Below, piece by piece: positions 23,129-28,526 of a stretch of 28,526 bases of DNA. The notes beneath the pieces were generated by a model. That model worked only from the letters and a program-made list of their open reading frames with translations. It had not been told where the DNA came from and ran no database searches. Numbering within the stretch: position 1 is the first letter of the stretch; each line of letters starts with the position of its first letter. A program made the translations under genes and the position numbers. Source of the stretch: CAYGTK01 sp964352775 (GTDB lineage: Bacteria > Bacteroidota > Bacteroidia > Chitinophagales > CAIOSU01); NCBI GenBank assembly GCA_964352775.1, contig CAYGTK010000025.1:1-28526 (forward strand). Direction: 5' to 3'.

Positions 23129-25270
23129 CTATTTTTGCTCCAGATTATCCAAACGAATTTTAAGGTCTTTTATAACTGCTTGCTGTTCCAGCGCATACAG
23201 TGTCAACTCCTCAATCTTTTTAAGCAATGCAACATCCATCTCAGCCATGTTTACACCGTTAGCCTTAACTTCGCAAGCAGATGGAACTTCTGGTAGGTGT
23301 TTATTTTCTTTAATAAAAGATGCTACCTGATCTAATGATCTTAGATTGTACCCATCTTCGAAAACATAATCTGCCCATTCAGGGCCGTTGGTTACCACAA
23401 TTTCAGTGGTTACAATTTTACCATCTACCGCCAGTTGATAATCCGTGTGTATTCCACTGGTTATGGTTCTTGCTCCAATATTAACTGCTCCAGTCCCTTC
23501 TATTTCCATTCGTATTTCTCCATCGGTGTGGAATCTAAGGTCATTCTGGTCAATCACACCAATATTACCTGTTTGCCCATCAAAGAATATTTCATTTTCA
23601 TCCAAAGCAAGTCCAGCACCAATTCTTAAGCTACCATTAGCCAAGTTTCCAACTAAAGGACCATCAAACCCAACAATGCTACTTCCAGAACCCTCAATGT
23701 AAACATCGCCTTGCACATCTAGTGTTTCACTTGGGTTAATAGTTCCAATACCTACACTTCCACCATGATCAGTATCAAGAGACATTACGTTTAATGATCC
23801 CACTTCTAATGGATCATCTACTCCTGGATTCCACAGTACAAACCTTATAGCATGGTTCTCATAGTGAGACGAGTATATCCCATGGCTCTCAGTTCCACCA
23901 GGATTTGATAATGCAATTTGCGCTCTTCCTAAAGTAAAGGAGAACCCTGGCGGAAGGGCAACATTATCACCATTTCTTAACTTTAAAGCAGCAATATTAT
24001 CCTCAGTTGACAGAGCTTGTATATCTAGTTTTCCATTTGGGTCACTAACACCGATACCAACTAAACCCTTACTTCCATTAGCATTGATAATCGTATTCCC
24101 TGTAGTGGGAGAATTATCCATAGTTGTCTGAGATCCAACACCATCATTACTTTGAATATAAAGATTGTCATCATCGGTCGGAACGAGTGCATTCGAAGTC
24201 CAAATATGGTTCAACTGCGCTGGACCTTGGGCTAAGAGATGTAATGAGTTCGTCCCTATTTTCAGCTCATCTGTTACATTAAAGTCACTTACTGTAATAT
24301 AGTCTCCTGTGGTTTTCGCTTTTAGCTCACCAGTTACTATTACATCACCATTATTCTCTACTTTCAGCAGGGAAGTACCACTATTATTAACCAATTCGAA
24401 ATTGGCACTTCCAGCTTGATCATCTTTACCTCTTACTTTCAAACCATCAGCTAACGTTAGCATAGCCAACACTTCATCAGTACCATCGCTAGCTTGCAGA
24501 AATAACCCATCTGCATCATTGTTTACTACTATTTGATTTTGCCCTGTTCCATTTGCGGAGGATAGTTGTAGCTCATCCTCATTTACACTCAGGAAGTTGT
24601 TGTTTAGCACTTGCAGGGTAGATGTGTTTACTAGTCTAGAACCAATAAGCATATTGCTAGCCTCTAAATCCATGAAGTGCGACAACTGGTTACCCCCTGC
24701 TGGTGGGGCACTATAAGATGTTAAAATATGGTTGTCATCAATAGCGAATGTTTTCACTTCACCACCACCATTATTATGTATTAGTGTAACCGCGTTCTGG
24801 TCAACAATTAGGCCTCTAGATTTTCCAGATGGCTCGTCATATGCTGCTACAAACGTTGGAACACCACCTACCATACCTTGTCTGCTAACTACTGAAGCAC
24901 CTGTACCGCTAATGTAAGCACTCATAGAATGATTTCCGAGTAGCCCAAAAGGGGTCATGTCTACTACGCCTGAAAAATACAAGTCTGATCCATTAATGTA
25001 AGATGCACCGGTGCCTAATAGGCCCATTCCCAGTTGATTAGCGTGATTCCCTAAATAATGATTACCATTTTGGTTTTGAAAGTTCCCGAAAACATCTAGC
25101 GCAAATGCAGGGTTTGTGATACCTATACCCACAGCAGTACCAGTGTTTACTAAATATGAACTGGAACTCCATTGGGTTCCATCCCAACGTTCAGTGTCAT
25201 TTGTGTTTTGGGCAGAGAGCCAAACTGGTATCAGAATTATTAAGCCAACAAGCAATTTTGTGTTTCTCAT
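23129..25270 (-). CDS. Secreted tail-fibre-like protein with C-terminal coiled-coil (S74-like) region
   Basis: About 713 residues from the ATG at 25270, chosen because a signal peptide follows at once (MRNTKLLVGLIILIPVWLSAQ); an ATG at 25297 adds nine residues. The body is a beta-rich fibre. It has the GIG..NP...LDV.G motif at about 57-71 and again near 420 and 520, as in Bacteroidota proteins that resemble phage tail fibres. The end holds WADYVFEDGYNLRSLDQV (from about 639) and KHLPEVPSACEV, followed by a coiled coil (about 690-722). That layout resembles the trimerisation or intramolecular-chaperone end of fibre proteins. No T9SS type-A sorting domain is visible, so surface attachment may occur by another route. 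It is the first gene of the pair with the sialidase-like protein and has an unusual repeat-rich upstream region. Confidence 0.8.
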   Translation of the reverse strand: MRNTKLLVGLIILIPVWLSAQNTNDTERWDGTQWSSSSYLVNTGTAVGIGITNPAFALDVFGNFQNQNGNHYLGNHANQLGMGLLGTGASYINGSDLYFSGVVDMTPFGLLGNHSMSAYISGTGASVVSRQGMVGGVPTFVAAYDEPSGKSRGLIVDQNAVTLIHNNGGGEVKTFAIDDNHILTSYSAPPAGGNQLSHFMDLEASNMLIGSRLVNTSTLQVLNNNFLSVNEDELQLSSANGTGQNQIVVNNDADGLFLQASDGTDEVLAMLTLADGLKVRGKDDQAGSANFELVNNSGTSLLKVENNGDVIVTGELKAKTTGDYITVSDFNVTDELKIGTNSLHLLAQGPAQLNHIWTSNALVPTDDDNLYIQSNDGVGSQTTMDNSPTTGNTIINANGSKGLVGIGVSDPNGKLDIQALSTEDNIAALKLRNGDNVALPPGFSFTLGRAQIALSNPGGTESHGIYSSHYENHAIRFVLWNPGVDDPLEVGSLNVMSLDTDHGGSVGIGTINPSETLDVQGDVYIEGSGSSIVGFDGPLVGNLANGSLRIGAGLALDENEIFFDGQTGNIGVIDQNDLRFHTDGEIRMEIEGTGAVNIGARTITSGIHTDYQLAVDGKIVTTEIVVTNGPEWADYVFEDGYNLRSLDQVASFIKENKHLPEVPSACEVKANGVNMAEMDVALLKKIEELTLYALEQQAVIKDLKIRLDNLEQK

Positions 25271-25321
25271 AACATACAATTTTGTCCTAATGTACATAGT
25301 GGAGTAACAAGTATTTAATTC

Positions 25322-25375
25322 AATTGATAAGTGTGGCTGGTGAATTGATAAGTGCTACCCTTGAGCTAATAAGTG
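25322..25375 (-). promoter_or_regulatory. Three direct repeats at exact 21-bp spacing upstream of the tail-fibre-like gene
   Basis: AATTGATAAGTG occurs at 25322-25333 and 25343-25354, and a variant AGCTAATAAGTG at 25364-25375. On the minus strand they read CACTTATCAATT. A weaker fourth copy (TACTTGTTA) may follow about 20 bp nearer the gene. Spacing of 21 bp is two helical turns, putting the sites on one face of the DNA, as expected for a cooperatively binding activator such as a LytTR-type regulator. The regulator itself is not identified. Confidence 0.55.
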
Positions 25376-25383
25376 TGGGTACA

Positions 25384-25438
25384 GGAAAGTGTCCTTTCCG
25401 TTTTATTTGCGATTTAAGCCTTGTCTAGAAAGACAGGC
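25384..25438. other. Two adjacent hairpins in the yifB / tail-fibre intergenic region
   Basis: The first hairpin is GGAAAG (25384-25389) pairing with CTTTCC (25394-25399). The second has GCC (25418-25420) and TGTCT (25422-25426) pairing with AGACA (25431-25435) and GGC (25436-25438) around AGAA, with one bulged T. Neither is followed by a clean T tract on the minus strand, so they are probably not simple terminators. They may be leader-RNA structures or protein sites. Confidence 0.4.
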
Positions 25439-25465
25439 TCTCTTTCTCACATCTATAAATGTCAG

Positions 25466-25482
25466 TTTGAAAGGCTTTCAAA
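25466..25482. promoter_or_regulatory. Perfect palindrome, candidate operator
   Basis: TTTGAAAG and CTTTCAAA form 8-bp arms around a single central G. The symmetry and short centre suit a dimeric regulator better than an RNA hairpin. It lies about 200 bp upstream of the tail-fibre-like gene and about 120 bp downstream of yifB. Confidence 0.4.
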
Positions 25483-25503
25483 ACAGCATAGTTATCAAAC
25501 AAG

Positions 25504-25527
25504 AAGGGTTATTCTTACCCCACCCTT
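25504..25527 (-). terminator. Possible weak terminator after yifB
   Basis: AAGGGT (25504-25509) pairs with ACCCTT (25522-25527) across a 12-nt loop. On the minus strand it is followed by CTTGTTTG, a poor T tract. Its position about 75 bp beyond the yifB stop makes it the best candidate terminator there, but the structure is weak. Confidence 0.3.
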
Positions 25528-25599
25528 TCAGGTCAGTATAGCTTAAATGGAAAACACGCAAATTCTTAATTCGAGCTTATAGTCAAGCATCTATTAGGT

Positions 25600-27138
25600 C
25601 TACCCAGCCCAACTATCTCTATCTAAACTGCGATATTGGATTGCCTCGGCCAAATGTTCTACTTGAATGTTCTCGCAATCAGCCAAGTCGGCAATAGTGC
25701 GGCTTACTTTTAAGATGCGGTCGTAGGCACGGGCAGATAAGCCTAGCTTTTCCATCGACTTATTAAGTAGTGCTGCACTAGCTGGGTTTATCTTACAGAT
25801 CTCGCGTAGTTGCTTGCTACTCATTTGAGCATTGGCATGTACATCTTCACTTGCCTTAAAACGCTCCTGCTGAATTTCGCGGGCCTTTATTACCCTATCG
25901 CGTATCAATTCGCTGCGCTCACCTTCTTTATCTGATGATAGATCTTTTACGGGTAATGGGGTTACTTCTACATGCAAGTCGATACGATCCATTAATGGTC
26001 CACTTATCTTATTTAAATAGCGTTGAACTACACCTGGTGCACATTGACATTCTTTTTCTGGATGGTTGTAAAAACCACACGGACAGGGGTTCATACTTGC
26101 TATCAGCATCAAACTACTGGGATACTCTACCGTAAATTTTGCTCGTGATATGGTAACTCGCCGTTCTTCCATAGGCTGACGAAGCACCTCCAATACAGTA
26201 CGCTTGAACTCGGGCAATTCATCCAAGAACAGTACACCATTATGCGCTAAAGAGATCTCGCCGGGGTGCGGCACATTTCCTCCACCCACTAAAGCCACAT
26301 CGCTTATGGTATGATGTGGACTACGGAACGGCCGTAAGTATACCAACGAGCTGTTGGTTGCCAGTTTTCCAGCAACAGAATGAATTTTAGTGGTCTCCAA
26401 TGCCTCGTGCAAGCTAAGCGGAGGAAGGATGGTTGGCAGCCGTTTCGCCAACATGGTTTTACCAGCACCTGGTGGCCCTATAAGTATGGCATTGTGCCCG
26501 CCTGCGGCAGCTATCTCTAGTGCGCGCTTAATGTTTTCTTGCCCTTTTACGTCAGCAAAGTCTATTTCAAGGTGCATTTGGTTTTCGAAGAACTCTGTAC
26601 GGGTATCTACTACTGTTCTATCCAGTTCTTTTTCACCATTGAAGTAGTCTATCACATCAATGATATTGTGCACACCCAACACTTCCAAGTCGTTCACTAT
26701 ACCCGCCTCACGTGCATTTTCGTGGGGGAGGATAATACCCTTGAATTTCTCTTTTCTGGCCTGAATGGCTATGGGTAGTACCCCTTTGATCGGGTGCAAC
26801 TGACCATCCATAGCTAGTTCGCCCATGATGATGTATTCACCCAATTTTTCTTCAGGTACTTGCCCCGATGCAGCCAAAATTCCCATGGCAATGGTAAGGT
26901 CGTAAGCCGAACCTTCTTTACGAATATCAGCTGGGGCCATGTTTACCACAATGCGCTGGCGGGGCATTTTATGGTCAAACTGTTTTAGGGCCGATTCTAT
27001 GCGCAACAGGCTCTCGCGAACGGCATTATCGGGCAGGCCAACTATTACGTATCCCGTACCAGAAGTAACATCTACCTCTACTTTTATGGTGGTAGCATCT
27101 ACCCCAAAAACTGCGCTACCGAACGATTTGACTAACAT
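25600..27138 (-). CDS. yifB: YifB/ComM-family Mg-chelatase-like AAA+ ATPase
   Basis: This encodes 512 residues, the usual length for the family. An N-terminal ChlI-like/Lon-fold domain (about 1-170, with NMAPADIRKEGSAYDLTIA) precedes the AAA+ Mg-chelatase core: Walker A GPPGAGKT at 221-228, Walker B VLFLDELPE with D306 and E307, and a cysteine-rich insert NPCPCGFYNHPEKECQC at about 354-371. The C-terminal domain includes LSARAYDRILKVSRTIADL. Family members include ComM, a hexameric helicase that promotes branch migration during natural transformation; in bacteria not known to be competent the role is unclear. The start at 27138 is the natural one, as MLVKSFGSAVFGV matches family N-termini. 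A fragment of a diverged yifB lies at 4646-4729. Confidence 0.95.
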   Translation of the reverse strand: MLVKSFGSAVFGVDATTIKVEVDVTSGTGYVIVGLPDNAVRESLLRIESALKQFDHKMPRQRIVVNMAPADIRKEGSAYDLTIAMGILAASGQVPEEKLGEYIIMGELAMDGQLHPIKGVLPIAIQARKEKFKGIILPHENAREAGIVNDLEVLGVHNIIDVIDYFNGEKELDRTVVDTRTEFFENQMHLEIDFADVKGQENIKRALEIAAAGGHNAILIGPPGAGKTMLAKRLPTILPPLSLHEALETTKIHSVAGKLATNSSLVYLRPFRSPHHTISDVALVGGGNVPHPGEISLAHNGVLFLDELPEFKRTVLEVLRQPMEERRVTISRAKFTVEYPSSLMLIASMNPCPCGFYNHPEKECQCAPGVVQRYLNKISGPLMDRIDLHVEVTPLPVKDLSSDKEGERSELIRDRVIKAREIQQERFKASEDVHANAQMSSKQLREICKINPASAALLNKSMEKLGLSARAYDRILKVSRTIADLADCENIQVEHLAEAIQYRSLDRDSWAG

Positions 27139-27140
27139 AG

Positions 27141-27192
27141 GCTATGGTTGCGGCTAAAATAGAAAAGAATTGGCGCATGGGCTAACCATAGC
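27141..27192 (-). other. Inverted repeat in the yifB leader
   Basis: GCTATGGTT (27141-27149) and AACCATAGC (27184-27192) are perfect 9-bp arms with a 34-nt spacer, ending 2 bp before the yifB start codon on the minus strand. If transcribed, the hairpin would abut the ribosome-binding region. A second small pair lies upstream (TGAATAG at 27194-27200, CTATTCA at 27219-27225). Function is unproven. Confidence 0.35.
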
Positions 27193-27283
27193 TTGAATAG
27201 TAGTAGCTTCTTAATAGGCTATTCAGGTATTACTTGCCTTCTATTGATTTACAGGGGTATTGAAAATGCACTCCTTTTATCCT

Positions 27284-27928
27284 CTAATTACCCGCTTTGT
27301 AAAACATTCGAACCTCCTCCATTTTAATAGTTACTGCTCTACCAAATTGCTTATTTTCTGCTATTGATAAGAGTACTCCTCGTTCTTGTTTGCCAAATAC
27401 GCTAGGAAATTTAAGAACAAATGCAAATGTTCGTATAAAACTGCGATAGTCTCGGGTTCGTTTAAGGCTATCAACTAATAATTTGAAGTAATATTCGTGT
27501 CTAGATGGGTTCATTTGAAGCAGCACAAGTATTGCAAAGTTCTGAACAATCATTCTATTATTGCTGCCGGATAGTATTTCATTAAGAAAACCGAAATCAT
27601 AGTTTATATAGCCATCATGGGTATATAGAATATAATCAAGAACTGCAAGCTTTAACAGGTAATAGTTTCTTTCCAATAAAATGGTTTTGTACCTATCTAA
27701 AAGTTCAAGGTCTATTACTTTAAGGTCCTCAGATAACTCTACCAGCACTATAGAGTACCAAGTTACATCTGAAAAACCACTATCATTTGATAACTTACTA
27801 TCCTTTATGAATTGAATAAGGTCTGCTCTGTTCTTAGAGCTATAGACTGAAGGATCGTTCTCAATAAAATCAATTCTCTTTTCTATTGACAGTTGATTCA
27901 GTTTTTCGATAATTGGTGATTGTTTCAT
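27284..27928 (-). CDS. Unrecognised helical protein
   Basis: This encodes 214 residues. It is rich in leucine, isoleucine and charged residues, with a pattern of paired amphipathic helices suggesting a HEAT/ARM-like repeat fold (for example LLERNYYLLKLAVLDYILYT and IVQNFAILVLLQMNPSRHEY). There is no signal peptide, membrane segment or catalytic motif I can name. It lies 145 bp upstream of yifB on the same strand, with inverted repeats between, so co-transcription is uncertain. Just upstream is a decayed mobile element. Such small helical proteins next to mobile DNA are sometimes immunity or accessory proteins, but nothing here shows that. Confidence 0.65.
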   Translation of the reverse strand: MKQSPIIEKLNQLSIEKRIDFIENDPSVYSSKNRADLIQFIKDSKLSNDSGFSDVTWYSIVLVELSEDLKVIDLELLDRYKTILLERNYYLLKLAVLDYILYTHDGYINYDFGFLNEILSGSNNRMIVQNFAILVLLQMNPSRHEYYFKLLVDSLKRTRDYRSFIRTFAFVLKFPSVFGKQERGVLLSIAENKQFGRAVTIKMEEVRMFYKAGN

Positions 27929-27941
27929 CTATTGCTTCTTT

Positions 27942-27970
27942 CCCCGCTAGCGCGCATTTGCAACGCGTGC
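27942..27970 (+). repeat. REP-like palindrome, left arm
   Basis: It contains TAG followed by a hairpin with CGCG arms (GCGCGCATTTGCAACGCGTGC region). A short TAG-containing tag next to a GC-rich hairpin resembles the GTAG-plus-palindrome design recognised by RAYT transposases. Its inverted partner is at 28174-28199, differing by a few bases. Confidence 0.65.
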
Positions 27971-27981
27971 AACTTCGGATG

Positions 27982-28143
27982 CCATGCATGTACAACTAAG
28001 CCTTTTTCTTTTTGACAGTATCGAAGAGCATTTATTATCACCTACTTAGATTCCTTTTTGGTGAATAGATTCATCCAAGATACCTCTGTAATGGCAATAG
28101 GGTAAATGCCTTTAGGGTTGTTGAACGCATACTGTTCTGACGT
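27982..28143 (-). pseudogene. N-terminal fragment of an IS200-like (Y1) / RAYT transposase
   Basis: The minus strand reads TSEQYAFNNPKGIYPIAITE, VSWMNLFTKKESK, a stop (TAG, 28042-28044), then VIINALRYCQKEKGLVVHAW. Y1 transposases of Bacteroidota typically show N.P.GIYFVTF, V.W.DVFTR..Y and SL.YCQKEKGL..HAW in this order, followed by the catalytic NHVHLI (HUH) motif. Here the sequence ends after HAW, where the REP palindrome begins, so the HUH motif and the catalytic tyrosine are both missing. There is no proper start codon either: an in-frame stop lies six codons upstream of the first recognisable residues. Confidence 0.7.
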
Positions 28144-28173
28144 TTGGCTAATTTAGTATTTGTTACATTAATG

Positions 28174-28199
28174 GCACGCGTTGCAAACGCGCTATGGGG
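28174..28199 (-). repeat. REP-like palindrome, right arm
   Basis: This is the inverted partner of 27942-27970. On the minus strand it reads CCCCATAGCGCG then TTTGCAACGCGTGC. Its own arms pair (GCACGCG with CGCGC, one unpaired A), so each unit is a small hairpin as well as part of the long inverted pair. Confidence 0.65.
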
Positions 28200-28288
28200 G
28201 AACATATTTCTCTCTAAATACAAGCACTAAAACCTGCTCCGATGAAAGTTAGTGGATAAATATAGTTTTAATTTGTTCAGGTTTAACC

Positions 28289-28325
28289 TGCGCTTTGCTG
28301 AGCGCAAGCAAACACTTTTAGTGTT
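28289..28325 (+). other. Two consecutive small hairpins upstream of the last gene
   Basis: TGCGCT (28289-28294) pairs with AGCGCA (28301-28306), and AACACT (28311-28316) pairs with AGTGTT (28320-28325). The second is not followed by a T tract, so these are not convincing terminators. They may belong to the leader of the gene at 28427 or be remnants of palindromic repeats. The rest of 28200-28426 shows nothing else I can name. Confidence 0.35.
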
Positions 28326-28378
28326 ATGTATTTCAGTAATTTCATTTACCTCTTCCGTAAAATCATTTACTTACAGCA

Positions 28379-28435
28379 TTTAATCATGTAGATTTTTATA
28401 GTATAACTCAAACACTAAGGATAGACATGATTAAA
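28379..28435 (+). promoter_or_regulatory. Inverted repeat enclosing the start codon of the last gene
   Basis: TTTAATCATGT (28379-28389) and ACATGATTAAA (28425-28435) are perfect 11-bp arms with a 35-nt loop. The second arm contains the ATG at 28427-28429, and an AAGGA ribosome-binding sequence (28417-28421) sits at the loop edge. If both arms are transcribed, the hairpin would hide the start codon; alternatively it is a DNA-level operator. Confidence 0.45.
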
Positions 28436-28526
28436 AAAATATTGGGGCTGGCTCCTACAAAAGAAACGAATGGCTCTGGCTACATCCCCTCTCCTGTTGG
28501 TAGACTTCTTGGAGTAGACAAAGTAA
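28427..28526 (+). CDS. Partial gene, N-terminal 33 codons only
   Basis: The reading MIKKILGLAPTKETNGSGYI followed by PSPVGRLLGVDKV runs open to the window edge. An AAGGA sequence stands 5 bp before the ATG, a good ribosome-binding site for this genome. The N-terminus is not a signal peptide. The product cannot be identified from so little sequence. Confidence 0.55.
   Translation, partial: MIKKILGLAPTKETNGSGYIPSPVGRLLGVDKV

Larger units (their letters stand above)
27942..28199 (-). mobile_element. Miniature decayed RAYT/REP-type element (non-autonomous)
   Basis: About 258 bp bounded by inverted copies of a GC-rich palindromic unit, with the 5' part of a Y1/IS200-like transposase between them. 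One arm lies at 27942-27970, the other at 28174-28199. Read outward to inward they share CCCC, then TAGCGCG, then TTTGCAACGCGTGC, with small differences. The transposase piece is out of use (internal stop, missing catalytic half). The arrangement fits a derivative of a REP-associated tyrosine transposase that lost most of its gene, similar to a MITE or BIME. Confidence 0.65.

Overview
The window looks like the chromosome of a Bacteroidota bacterium, probably a marine flavobacterium-like lineage. The evidence is three large secreted proteins, two with type IX secretion (T9SS) C-terminal sorting domains, a TAnnTTTG-type -7 box, weak Shine-Dalgarno usage and moderately AT-rich DNA. No rRNA, tRNA or CRISPR array was seen.

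Layout. (1) 1-4820 is an accessory patch. A terminator is followed by a two-gene operon: a small membrane-anchored protein of unknown function and a 1009-residue VirD4/HerA-type ATPase with a C-terminal nuclease-like domain. Next comes a tandem-HTH regulator on the minus strand, then a frameshifted relative of it on the plus strand, head to head. A short fragment of a yifB gene and a strong terminator close the patch. (2) 4840-18804 (minus) is one giant secreted protein of about 4650 residues. It is built from repeated beta-helix, fibronectin-III-like and jelly-roll modules, plus a PKD domain and a T9SS sorting signal. (3) 19142-20575 (plus) is a helical repeat protein with a TTG start, divergent from the giant gene. 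(4) 20601-25270 (minus) holds a tail-fibre-like secreted protein, then a sialidase-fold beta-propeller with a T9SS signal 38 bp further on, then an arsA gene fragment. The intergenic region upstream holds three direct repeats spaced exactly 21 bp apart and several inverted repeats. (5) 25600-27138 (minus) is the intact yifB/comM-family AAA+ ATPase. (6) 27284-27928 (minus) is an unrecognised helical protein. (7) 27942-28199 is a decayed miniature mobile element: two inverted REP-like palindromes enclosing a nonsense-interrupted piece of an IS200/RAYT-type (Y1) transposase. (8) At 28427 a new plus-strand gene begins and runs off the window; its start codon lies in one arm of an inverted repeat.

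How the parts relate. The three secreted proteins on the minus strand form a cell-surface/exoprotein region. The left patch and the right miniature element carry marks of gene flux: gene fragments, a frameshift, paired regulators and REP palindromes. The most interesting functional candidate is the membrane protein plus HerA/VirD4-like ATPase pair. It lacks any visible conjugation machinery in this window and could be a stand-alone DNA-processing or defence module, or the edge of an integrative element; the sequence here cannot decide between these.
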